Assembly: GCF_900177725.1 (NCBI RefSeq)
Contig: NZ_FXAT01000001.1
Coordinates: 248,001 to 312,000 of the forward strand
Direction: 5' to 3'
Length of the DNA: 64,000 bases
Source of the DNA: Paraburkholderia susongensis
GTDB lineage: Bacteria > Pseudomonadota > Gammaproteobacteria > Burkholderiales > Burkholderiaceae
Shown: positions 38,374 to 46,754 of the stretch, piece by piece
Layout of the letters: each line of letters starts with the position of its first letter
How positions within the stretch are numbered: position 1 is the stretch's first letter
Program-made: the position numbers and the translations under genes
The notes under the pieces: model-generated
Databases searched by the model: none
Seen by the model: the letters and a program-made list of their open reading frames with translations, nothing else
What the model was told of the DNA's origin: nothing

Positions 38374-40187
38374 GCGTGCGTCCCCCCGTCCGGCGCGGCG
38401 CGGGTTTGCGTGCTATCGCCTGCTGCGAGATTGCGCGTCGCGCGATCGCGCAGTTCCAGCTTGCGAATCTTCTGGCTGCCGGTCAGGGGCCACGTGTCGA
38501 TGAACTCGACATAGCGCGGCACCTTGTAGCTCGCAATATGTTCGCGGCAGTACTGCTGCAACGCCAATGGCGAGATGTCGGCGCCTTCCTGACGTTCGAT
38601 GTAGGCGTAGCCCACTTCGCCAAGGCGCGCGTCGGGTACTCCCACCACGACTGCCTGACGCACGCCCGGATACGTCTTGAGGAAGACTTCGATCTCCTGG
38701 GTCGCCACGTTGAAACCGCCCGGCTTGATCATCTCCTTCACCCGGCCGCGGTAGGTGAGGTATCCGTCGCTGTCGATCTCGCCGAGATCGCCAGTGAGCA
38801 GCCAGCCTCCGGCATCGATCGCCTTGCGGTCCTCGTCGGGCATGCGGTAGTACCCTTTCATCACCACATAGCCCGCGATGCAGATCTGGCCGATCGCGCC
38901 CGCCGGCAGATCGGCACCGGTTTCGATGTCGGCGATGCGCACCCGCACATCGCGCACCGGACGCCCGTTGGTGCGCGAACGCTTCTCGTACGTGTCGTCC
39001 CAGCGCGTGCGCACGACAGCATTCGAGGTTTCCGACATGCCGTAGGCGCTCACCAGTTCCGGCACCCCGAGCGTGCGGCTGACCCATTCGAACGACGCCG
39101 TCGGCAGCGGTGCCCCCGTGCCGGTGCGCAGGCTCGACAGGTCGTACTGGCCGATAGCGGCGAACGCCTTGAGGTCCTGGACGATCGTGTCGACGAAGAA
39201 ACTGACGGTGATGCGCTCGCGCTCGACGAACTCGCAGAAGAGCTTCGGCGAGAACTGGTCCGCGATGACCATCGCCGCGCCGGACACGGCCATTGCCAAC
39301 GTGTAGAACGTTCCCGTCGCCGTGAAGAGCGGCACGCACGAGAGGTAGCGGTCGCGCGACGTCAGCCGCAGGCATTGCGCCGCGTAGTGATTGTTCGACA
39401 GCAACGCGCCGTGGCGCACCATCGCCCCCTTGGGGAACGAGGTCGTGCCCGACGTGTACAGGATCTGCGCGACGTCGTCCGGCTTGACCTGGGCGAAGCG
39501 GCGCTCGAGCGCGCCGTCGTCCAGACAATGCCGGCCGTGCGCCTCGATGGCGTGGAAATTCTCCATGCTGGTGGGCAGAGCACGATCCGCGGGCAGACCG
39601 ACGACCCGGCGCAACGCCGGCATGCGTTCGCACTGCCAGGCATCACGGCGTTGCAAGGTCCATTCGGGATCGAGTTGCGCGAGGATATCGAAATAGCGCA
39701 CACCGCGCCCGGCGGGACCGCCGTACTCCTGCACGATCAGCGTGGTCGCGTCCGATTGCTCAAGCACATAGGCGACATCGCTGTCCCGAAACCGCGTGTT
39801 CACCGGCACCAGCACCGCGCCGATGAGCGGCACGGCCCAACGCGCGATGAGCCATTCGGCGCTATCGGACATCCATAACGCGACGTTCTCGCCGGGAGCC
39901 ACGCCGAGGGACATCAGGCCACGGGCGAAGGCGCGAATGCGCTCTGCGAGTTGCGTGAAGCTCAGGCGCGTCTCGCCGTGCACCACGGCCTCGCGTTCGC
40001 CATGCTCGTTGACGATCCACGTCAGCGCACTCGCGAAAGTCTCACGCGTCCAGTCAATCGCATCGGCCGGCGAGGCCGCCACGGTAACGTCCACCTGAGC
40101 CGGCATCCCGCGAGGGGCCAATACGCTATCGTCGTCTCGGTTCATGGTCTGATTCATCCGTTCGCGTCCGCTCGAGAGCCGGCTCAC
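38370..40187 (-). CDS. AMP-dependent acyl-CoA synthetase
   Basis: Activates a carboxylic acid to its CoA ester via an acyl-AMP. The ANL motifs are visible: ILYTSGTTSFPKGAMV (P-loop), YGMSETSNAVV (A5), LTGDLGEIDSDGYLTYRGR (A7), KEMIKPGGFNV (A8) and the catalytic Lys in SQKIRKLELR (A10). GTG at 40187 overlaps the binding-protein stop (GTGA); an ATG at 40157 is an alternative start. It follows directly the binding-protein gene, so the imported compound is probably its substrate. Confidence 0.92.
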   Translation of the reverse strand: MSRLSSGRERMNQTMNRDDDSVLAPRGMPAQVDVTVAASPADAIDWTRETFASALTWIVNEHGEREAVVHGETRLSFTQLAERIRAFARGLMSLGVAPGENVALWMSDSAEWLIARWAVPLIGAVLVPVNTRFRDSDVAYVLEQSDATTLIVQEYGGPAGRGVRYFDILAQLDPEWTLQRRDAWQCERMPALRRVVGLPADRALPTSMENFHAIEAHGRHCLDDGALERRFAQVKPDDVAQILYTSGTTSFPKGAMVRHGALLSNNHYAAQCLRLTSRDRYLSCVPLFTATGTFYTLAMAVSGAAMVIADQFSPKLFCEFVERERITVSFFVDTIVQDLKAFAAIGQYDLSSLRTGTGAPLPTASFEWVSRTLGVPELVSAYGMSETSNAVVRTRWDDTYEKRSRTNGRPVRDVRVRIADIETGADLPAGAIGQICIAGYVVMKGYYRMPDEDRKAIDAGGWLLTGDLGEIDSDGYLTYRGRVKEMIKPGGFNVATQEIEVFLKTYPGVRQAVVVGVPDARLGEVGYAYIERQEGADISPLALQQYCREHIASYKVPRYVEFIDTWPLTGSQKIRKLELRDRATRNLAAGDSTQTRAAPDGGTHA

Positions 40188-41749
40188 TTCCAGCTCAGGC
40201 TGCGCAGGTTGTAGTACCCGCTGCCGTGTTGTGGCTCCCAGTTCAGCTTCACGTCCTGCGCGAAGGTGTAATAGAGCTCGGTGATCAGGACGGCATGCCC
40301 GTCGTCATGCAACAGTCGCCCGATCTTCCTGAATATCTCGTCGCGCTGCTCGCGCGAAGTCGCGGCATCCCCCTGGGCCACCAGCTTTTCGACTTCCGGG
40401 TTGTAGTAGTCGGACCAGGTGCCGTCCTTCGTCGCGGCGCCGCTGATCGGATGCACCGGATCGTAGATGGCGTTGGAGAACTGCATCATCGTCATCGGTC
40501 CGCCCTTGTGCGTGTTATTCAGGCGGCTCCACGCGGCGTAATCGATGACCTTGACGTTGGCTTTCACGCCCACCGCCGCCCAATAGGCCGCGATCACTTC
40601 GCAAAGCTCCTTCGGGTTGTCCGTGGGACACAGCAGGTCGGTCGTGAAGCCGTTCGGGTACCCGCCCTGCGCCAGCAGCTTCTTCGCCTGCGCCGGATCG
40701 TACGGATAAGGCTTGAGCGTGCGATCGACGCCATACGGATAGCTCGACGACACATACGAGGACATCTGCGCGCCGACGCCATGCAGCACCTGATTGATGA
40801 TCGCCTTGGTATCGAGCGCGTAGTTCAGCGCCAGGCGAACCTCGCGTTTCGAGAGCGGCGTGCCCGGCACATTCGAATACAGCCGCACGGCGAGCGGGCT
40901 GCCGACCGCCACCGACTTCACGGTGAGACCCGCATTGGCCTTCAGGCGCGCCACGTCGACGCTCGGCACATAGTCGATGACGTCGACCTCGCCATTGAGC
41001 AGCGCGTTGATGCGGCTGCTCGCTTCGGGAATGACCTTGAAGACGAGATGCTTGATTCCCGGCTTCGGCCCCCAGTAGTCATCGAATCGATCGAGCGTGA
41101 CCGACTGTCCGATCTTCTGCTCGACGAATCTGTAGGGACCCGAGCCCACCGGAGCGCGCGCGAAAGCCTCAGGCGACGGCAGCGACTCGGTATAGGCCTT
41201 CGGTACGAGCAGCAGATAGCCGGCGATCTTGTTGAGGAACGCGCCATCCTGCCGCTTCAGGTGAAACACGACCGTCGTGTCGTTGGGGGCCTCGACGCGG
41301 TCGACGAGATTGGCGAAGTACGGGCGCCGCGTGCTCTTCGTCTCCGGCGCAACAATGCGCTCCAGCGAGTACTTCACGTCTTTCGCGGTGAGCTTCGTGC
41401 CGTTGTGGAACTTGACGTCATTGCGCAGCGTGAACGTGTACTGCAAACCGTCCGGCGAGATCTTCACGCCCGTGGCGACGCTCGGCTTCAGGTTACCGTC
41501 GATGTCGAACGCGTAGAGCGTGTCGAACAGCTGCCATCCATAACGCTGCGAGTCGCCCGTTGCGGCCACCTGCCCGTCGAGATTGTTGATGTCCTTGCCG
41601 ACGGCGAAAACCACGGTGTCCCGGTCGACTGCCGGCTTTCCGCCGATGGCCATTGCCGCCGTCGACGACCACAGGGCGGCGCACAGCGCGATGCCCGATC
41701 CGATCCACGCCATCTTGCGCGGCCATGCCTGCAATGCCCGTAAGTGCAT
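40184..41749 (-). CDS. ABC transporter solute-binding protein (DppA/OppA family), first
   Basis: A 521-residue periplasmic binding protein. A signal peptide is clear (KMAWIGSGIALCAALWSSTAAMA). The SBP_bac_5 fold shows DGLQYTFTLRNDVKFHNGT and KDVKYSLERI. A strong GGAGAG site precedes the ATG. A paralogue is at 44899. As no peptidase lies near and an acyl-CoA ligase follows, the cargo may be an acid or ester, not a peptide (inference). Confidence 0.92.
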   Translation of the reverse strand: MHLRALQAWPRKMAWIGSGIALCAALWSSTAAMAIGGKPAVDRDTVVFAVGKDINNLDGQVAATGDSQRYGWQLFDTLYAFDIDGNLKPSVATGVKISPDGLQYTFTLRNDVKFHNGTKLTAKDVKYSLERIVAPETKSTRRPYFANLVDRVEAPNDTTVVFHLKRQDGAFLNKIAGYLLLVPKAYTESLPSPEAFARAPVGSGPYRFVEQKIGQSVTLDRFDDYWGPKPGIKHLVFKVIPEASSRINALLNGEVDVIDYVPSVDVARLKANAGLTVKSVAVGSPLAVRLYSNVPGTPLSKREVRLALNYALDTKAIINQVLHGVGAQMSSYVSSSYPYGVDRTLKPYPYDPAQAKKLLAQGGYPNGFTTDLLCPTDNPKELCEVIAAYWAAVGVKANVKVIDYAAWSRLNNTHKGGPMTMMQFSNAIYDPVHPISGAATKDGTWSDYYNPEVEKLVAQGDAATSREQRDEIFRKIGRLLHDDGHAVLITELYYTFAQDVKLNWEPQHGSGYYNLRSLSWK

Positions 41750-41782
41750 TGAACTCTCCGAAGGAAGACGCGAGACGAAGAC

Positions 41783-42556
41783 TTACCGCAATGTCTCCGG
41801 GCCGCCCTTGACATAGATGATCTGCCCCGACACGAACGAAGCGTCTTCGCTGCAAAGGAAGGCCACGACATTCGCGATGTCACGCGGAACACCGACCCGG
41901 CCGAGCGGAATGCTCCTTGCGCGTTGCCGTTTGTATTCCTCCGGATCGATGCCGCGGCGCTCTGCCGTCTGACGCGTCATTTCGGTGTCGACAAACCCGG
42001 GTGCCACCGCGTTGACGTTGATATTGAAGGGGCCGAGTTCGATGGCGGCCGTGCGCGTGAAAGCCTGCAACCCTGCCTTGGCAGACGAGTAGTTCGCCTG
42101 CCCGCGATTGCCGAGCGCCGATGTGGAAGAGAGATTGACGATCTTGCCGCTGCGTTGTTCGACCATATGCCGTTGCGCGGCGCGCGTGCACAGGAACGTG
42201 CCGCGCAGGTGGACGTTCATGACCCGGTCCCAATCGTCGACCGACATCTTGAACAACAGGTTGTCACGGGTGACACCGGCGTTGTTCACGAGGACATCGA
42301 GCCCGCCGAGCTGCGCGATCACCTGCGCGACCAGCGCCTCCACCTGTGCCTCGTCGGTGACGTCGCAGCCAAAGCCCACGGCGTCATGCCCGCCGTCGCG
42401 CCGCAACGCCTCGGCTGCCGATTGCGCCGCGTCTGCCGAGATGTCGCAGATCGCCACGCGCGCACCCTCCTGCGCGAACCGTTCGGCCGTCGCGTAGCCG
42501 ATGCCACGCGCGCCGCCCGTCACTAGGACCACCTTTTCCTGGAAGCGATTGCTCAT
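41783..42556 (-). CDS. Short-chain dehydrogenase/reductase (FabG-like)
   Basis: A 257-residue NAD(P)-dependent oxidoreductase. TGGARGIG at 13-20 binds the cofactor. NNAG at 91-94, Ser143/144, Tyr156 and Lys160 (NYSSAK) form the catalytic set. The C-terminus ends VSGQIIYVKGGPETLR. It likely oxidises a hydroxy group of a pathway intermediate. It opens the minus-strand operon under the promoter at 42620-42648 and is 33 bp before the binding protein. Confidence 0.93.
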   Translation of the reverse strand: MSNRFQEKVVLVTGGARGIGYATAERFAQEGARVAICDISADAAQSAAEALRRDGGHDAVGFGCDVTDEAQVEALVAQVIAQLGGLDVLVNNAGVTRDNLLFKMSVDDWDRVMNVHLRGTFLCTRAAQRHMVEQRSGKIVNLSSTSALGNRGQANYSSAKAGLQAFTRTAAIELGPFNINVNAVAPGFVDTEMTRQTAERRGIDPEEYKRQRARSIPLGRVGVPRDIANVVAFLCSEDASFVSGQIIYVKGGPETLR

Positions 42557-42619
42557 GCGCTTGCGTCTCCTGATTGTGGCGCTGCCTGATCTATGCCGGC
42601 AGTCGTCGTCATGCAAACC

Positions 42620-42648
42620 AGTCTAGTCACGCGTCGCACGATGGTCAA
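42620..42648 (-). promoter_or_regulatory. Sigma70 promoter of the catabolic operon
   Basis: On the minus strand TTGACC (42643-42648), 17-bp spacer, TAGACT (42620-42625). The start would be near 42613, 57 nt before the SDR start. Confidence 0.65.
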
Positions 42649-42663
42649 TATTTGAAACAAATA
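42649..42663. promoter_or_regulatory. Palindromic operator candidate (IclR site?)
   Basis: TATTTGAAACAAATA, perfect 6-bp arms with a 3-bp centre, lying directly against the -35 box. This is where IclR-type activators often bind. A related half-site lies upstream of the carboxyltransferase gene. Confidence 0.5.
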
Positions 42664-42761
42664 ACTTTCCACAAAATTCACCAGGGATAACTCTCAGCCC
42701 GATCAACACGCCATCGGCTATCTTTATAACGCAAGAATAATCCTTCCTTTATATGGGTTAC

Positions 42762-42775
42762 TGCTTAGCTAAGCA
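42762..42775. promoter_or_regulatory. 14-bp perfect palindrome
   Basis: TGCTTAGCTAAGCA, between the flavoprotein end and the SDR promoter. It may be an operator or a weak hairpin; nothing shows which. Confidence 0.35.
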
Positions 42776-42915
42776 TGACGTTCGGGCTTGCTTCATCTAC
42801 GAAAACTGGCGCAACATCTATTCCACCATTTGAACGTTAACGAAGGACGCTGGAAAACGACATGCAAAACGAGACGCAACGCACGAACCCTTCGCTACCC
42901 AGCGCGCGTGGCGCG

Positions 42916-44508
42916 TCAGGCGCGCTGGGTGTGCGCCGTCTCGCCCGCCCTCGCCGCATTCCGGCCGGCAATACGTCCGCCGACAATGCACTCCGCGAGA
43001 TTGCCGCCCGCCATGTAGATGTGTCCGAACACGCTGCCGAGTTCGCCCGCCGCATAAAGCCCTGCGATAGGCTCGCCAAACGGGTCGAGCACCCGCTGCG
43101 ACGCGTCGTGAACCGGACCGCCCTGCGTGTTGATCACGACCGGCCACAGCGAAGCGGCGTAGAACGGCCCTTCGCGCAGCGGCGTCATCGTCTCGGGACG
43201 CCGCCCGAACGCGTCATCGCGCCCGGCATCACAACCCGCGTTCCAGTCGCTCATCGTGCGCACCAGCTCCCGCTCCTCGATCCCCAGCTTCCGCGCCAGC
43301 GCCTCGATCGTGTCGGCCTTCTGCAGCAGGCCGTTTTCGACTTCCTTCAGGTTGTCGCTGCTCCACTCGTACCAGGCGTCGCGGTCGTTCGTGATCGACC
43401 GGCCCATCGGATACATGCGACGCCCCGCCTCGTCGAAAATCAGGAACGACGGCAGGCGATCGTGGCGATAGGCCGACGGATCATAGTGATCGAACTGGCG
43501 CACACCGGTGTCCGAGATATACGGCGGATATTCGTTGACGTAACGACGCCCGCGCTGGTCGACGATGATCCACGCCATCTGCGGCAGCGGCTTCGTTTCG
43601 CGCTCGGGCGTCCACATCGGCAGGATCTTGGCGTAGATGCCAAACGGGTACGACGGATCGGGATGCCGGATGCCGTACGGCCCATGGTGGTGCCACATAT
43701 GCCAGAGCGCAGCGCCCGCGGCTTGCGCCATACGAATGCCATCGCCCGTATTGCCGCGAAAGCTGCCCGGCAGCACCGGCGTCGACACGAAGAACTGGCG
43801 CTTCATCTCCTCGTCGGCCTCGAACCCGCCGCAGGCGAGCACTACCGCGCGACGCGCCTGCACATGCAGCGAGTCGCCGCCGCGCCGCAACCGCACCCCC
43901 AGCACCTCGCGCTGCGCGCCCTGCACCAGCCGCTCGACGCTCGTCGACAGCCACACATCGATACGGCCGGCGGCGCGGCGCGCCTCGACGTTGTCCAGCA
44001 GCAACTTGAAGAGCAGGCAGCCCGGACGAAACGGCCGCGCGGCGAGGTATCCCGCGGGATCGCCAAAACCCGGGATCGACTCGACGTCGGCGTAAGCAAG
44101 CGAATCGCAGCCCGAAAACGGGTAGTTGCCCGCCGCCGCCTCGACGCGCACCACAGCACCGTTGACGCGCGCCAGGTCACGCAGGTAATCCGGCACTTCC
44201 GTCATGCCGGCCGCGAGCGTGCGCAGAACGTCGTCCGGCGTGCGGCCGCCGCACGTGCGCCGCAGGTACTGAAACGCAGCGCCCGCATCATCCGACACGC
44301 GCACACCACCGGCCGACAGGATCGAAATGCCGCCGGGATCGGGCATCTTCTCGATCAACAGCACACGCGCGCCGGCGTCCGCACTCTCGATCGCCGCCAC
44401 CGCGCCGGCAGCGCCATAGCCCACGACGATCACGTCATATTCCGCCTGCCACCGCGCGGCCGCGCCGGGCGTGATCCGATGTTCCGATGCATCCAAGAAA
44501 GCAACCAT
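42916..44508 (-). CDS. FAD-dependent oxidoreductase, fumarate reductase/3-ketosteroid dehydrogenase-like
   Basis: A 530-residue FAD_binding_2 flavoprotein. N-terminal DVIVVGYGAAGAVAAIESA binds FAD, and the C-terminal block GEPIAGLYAAGELGSVFGH and MAGGNLAECIVGGRIAG holds the other flavin contacts. Members include fumarate reductases, urocanate reductases and 3-ketosteroid delta1-dehydrogenases; the ligand pocket residues do not decide. Start at ATG 44508 gives MVAFLDASEHR. Divergent from the BCCP gene, 72 bp apart. Confidence 0.88.
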   Translation of the reverse strand: MVAFLDASEHRITPGAAARWQAEYDVIVVGYGAAGAVAAIESADAGARVLLIEKMPDPGGISILSAGGVRVSDDAGAAFQYLRRTCGGRTPDDVLRTLAAGMTEVPDYLRDLARVNGAVVRVEAAAGNYPFSGCDSLAYADVESIPGFGDPAGYLAARPFRPGCLLFKLLLDNVEARRAAGRIDVWLSTSVERLVQGAQREVLGVRLRRGGDSLHVQARRAVVLACGGFEADEEMKRQFFVSTPVLPGSFRGNTGDGIRMAQAAGAALWHMWHHHGPYGIRHPDPSYPFGIYAKILPMWTPERETKPLPQMAWIIVDQRGRRYVNEYPPYISDTGVRQFDHYDPSAYRHDRLPSFLIFDEAGRRMYPMGRSITNDRDAWYEWSSDNLKEVENGLLQKADTIEALARKLGIEERELVRTMSDWNAGCDAGRDDAFGRRPETMTPLREGPFYAASLWPVVINTQGGPVHDASQRVLDPFGEPIAGLYAAGELGSVFGHIYMAGGNLAECIVGGRIAGRNAARAGETAHTQRA

Positions 44509-44580
44509 GTGTCGACGACTCCTAGTTGTCCACTGCTCACCGTTTGTTGAACCACTCGTCACTACCCGGAGGAAACCGAG

Positions 44581-44802
44581 ATGCCCAACCACGCTGTCTG
44601 CTCTGAAATCACTGGCACGGTCTGCCAGGTGCTCGTCGCCGAAGGCGACACCGTGTCCGAAGATCAGGCGCTGTTGATAGTCGAATCGATGAAGATGGAA
44701 ATTCCCGTGATTGCACCGCGCGCCGGACGGGTCACGCAGGTGCACTTCAACGTGGGCGACCCGATCGGCGAAGGCGACGCCGCCGTGAGCCTCGACGCCT
44801 GA
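44581..44802 (+). CDS. Biotin carboxyl carrier protein, single-domain
   Basis: A 73-residue biotinyl domain. The biotin-accepting Lys38 is in ESMKME. The protein begins directly with the hammerhead strand EITGTVCQVLV and ends after GEGDAAVSL, so no linker or further domain is present. GGAGG precedes the ATG. It likely serves the carboxyltransferase at 46755 and the biotin carboxylase at 50231, although these lie 2 and 5.6 kb away. Confidence 0.9.
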   Translation: MPNHAVCSEITGTVCQVLVAEGDTVSEDQALLIVESMKMEIPVIAPRAGRVTQVHFNVGDPIGEGDAAVSLDA

Positions 44803-44898
44803 TTCACCGGATCACCCGGCACATCGGGCCCGTGCGCCGTGCGTCATCTCGCACGACGCACGGCACGCGACATGCGGCGGCGCGCCGGCCTCAATGAC

Positions 44899-46497
44899 TC
44901 AATGCCAGGCGACCTTGCGGAAGTTGAGGAAGCCCGAACCCTGCTGCACCTCCCACGTCAACGCCTTCTTTTTCGCGAAGACGTTGAACAACTCCGTCAC
45001 GAGCACCGCGGAGGCGTCGTCGTGAAGAATCTTGCCGATCTTGCGGAACAACGCACCGCGCGCCTCGGCACCCGTAGTGGTATCGAGCTGCTTGAGCAAT
45101 GCCTCGACTTCCGGGTTGTAGTAGTCGGACCAAGCACCGTCCTTCGAGAACGATCCCGCTACCGGATGAATCGGGTCGTAAATCGCATTGGTGAATTGGG
45201 TGGTCGTCATCGGTCCGGTCTTGTGCGTGTTGTTCAGGCGACTCCACGCCGCGTAGTCGATGCGATTGATGTCGACCTTGACCCCGACCTGCCCCCAGTA
45301 AGCCGCCAGGGCCTCGGCAAACTCCTTGGGCGTCCCCACGGCGTCATAGAGCCTGATCGAAAACCCGTTCGGATAGCCCGCCTGCTTGAGCAGCTCGCGC
45401 GCCTTGGCGGGATCGTAGGGATACGGGGCGATGCTCGGGTCGCCGCCATAGGGGAAGTACTTCGAGATGAACGTGCCCATCGGAGCCCCGACACCATGGA
45501 ACACCCCCTTGATGATGGCATTCGCGTCGATGGCGTAGTTGAGCGCGAGGCGCACGTCGCGCTTCGCAAGCGGCGAATCTGGCACGTTCGAGTACAGGCG
45601 CACGTGCATCGGGGACGACACCGGGTTGGTGATGACATCCAGCGCCGCGTTCTCGCGCAGCCGCGCCACTTCGGCGAGCGGGATCATGGCCGCGATGTCG
45701 ACCTCGCCCGACACGATCGCGTTGACCCGGCTCGACGGCTCGGGGATGTATTTGAAGATAAGCGTCTTGATGGCGGGCTTCTCGCCGTAGAAGTCGTCGA
45801 AGCGCTCGAGCTCGAGATACTGCCCCACCTTGTTGGTCTTCACGCGATAGGGCCCCGTGCCGATCGGCGCCGCGGCAAACGCTTCGACATTCGGCAGCGA
45901 CGACGTGTACTTCTGCGGCACGATGAACAGGAAACCGGCGATCTTGTTGAGAAAAACCCCGTCAGGCTGCTTCAGGCGGATGCGAACCGTGAGCGGATCG
46001 GGCGTGTCGACGCCATCGATGACCGGCGCGAAGTACGGGCGGCGCGTGCTCTTCGTTGCCGGGTCGATGATGCGCTCGATCGAGTACTTCACGTCCGCCG
46101 ACGTGAACGGATCGCCGTTGTGGAACTTGATGTTCGGCCGGAGCTTGAACGTGTAGACCAGCCCGTCGGGCGACATCGTGTAGCTGGTCGCCATGCGCGG
46201 CACGATGTTGCCCTTGTCATCGAAGCCGTAGAGCGTATCGAAGATCGACATCGCGTAGCGCTGCGAATCGCCGCTCGCCGTCACCAGCGCATCGAGACTC
46301 TGAATCTCCTTGTCGAGCGCCACGACGAGCGTGTTGCGATCGACGGCCGGACCGCTCCGGTCCGCCGCCATTGCCTCGGACGACACCCCCGCTGCCCCGA
46401 GCACACCCAACGCCCCGACAGCGAGCGCGACCGCCGCCCCTGCCCGCAACCCCGACGCCACACGCTCCAGCGCGCGCCATCCCGTGATTCGATTCAT
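44899..46497 (-). CDS. ABC transporter solute-binding protein (DppA/OppA family), second
   Basis: A 532-residue periplasmic binding protein, clearly paralogous to 40184 (shared blocks ASGDSQRY, KSTRRPYFA, LRLALNYA-type and WSRLNNTHK). The signal peptide is in residues about 12-45 (AAVALAVGALGVLGAAGV). No own permease is near, so it may feed the same importer with another ligand. The ATG at 46497 has a GAGG site; the frame runs to 46521. Confidence 0.9.
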   Translation of the reverse strand: MNRITGWRALERVASGLRAGAAVALAVGALGVLGAAGVSSEAMAADRSGPAVDRNTLVVALDKEIQSLDALVTASGDSQRYAMSIFDTLYGFDDKGNIVPRMATSYTMSPDGLVYTFKLRPNIKFHNGDPFTSADVKYSIERIIDPATKSTRRPYFAPVIDGVDTPDPLTVRIRLKQPDGVFLNKIAGFLFIVPQKYTSSLPNVEAFAAAPIGTGPYRVKTNKVGQYLELERFDDFYGEKPAIKTLIFKYIPEPSSRVNAIVSGEVDIAAMIPLAEVARLRENAALDVITNPVSSPMHVRLYSNVPDSPLAKRDVRLALNYAIDANAIIKGVFHGVGAPMGTFISKYFPYGGDPSIAPYPYDPAKARELLKQAGYPNGFSIRLYDAVGTPKEFAEALAAYWGQVGVKVDINRIDYAAWSRLNNTHKTGPMTTTQFTNAIYDPIHPVAGSFSKDGAWSDYYNPEVEALLKQLDTTTGAEARGALFRKIGKILHDDASAVLVTELFNVFAKKKALTWEVQQGSGFLNFRKVAWH

Positions 46498-46677
46498 TTC
46501 GACCTCGCTTTGTACGTTCACATATTGGAATTAAAAAAGCATCGAAAACCCCGCCCGGATCCACGCCGATTTCTCTGGCATGCTGTTGAAATATCCGCTA
46601 TAAAAGCTAGAAAACATGGCCATCGATGTCAATAAGCTATGATACCGATGCGATATCGCCGCCCACGCAGCGCACCA

Positions 46678-46703
46678 TATAATCGTAATTTATTTCAATA
46701 TAT
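46678..46703 (+). promoter_or_regulatory. Possible promoter/operator before the carboxyltransferase gene
   Basis: TATAAT at 46678-46683, then ATTTATTTCAATATAT at 46688-46703. The latter read on the minus strand resembles the operator candidate at 42649. No good -35 is seen. A further TTGAAATAT lies at 46586-46594. Confidence 0.35.
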
Positions 46704-46754
46704 GGATATCTGGAAAGCCGCACTCTCCGTACCCATCGCACCGCCAGGACGCCC

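Noticed and set aside
42916-44508. Naming the flavoprotein a 3-ketosteroid delta1-dehydrogenase
   Set aside because: The FAD_binding_2 family also holds fumarate and urocanate reductases, and no further steroid genes (KstR, KshA, HsaC) are in the window.
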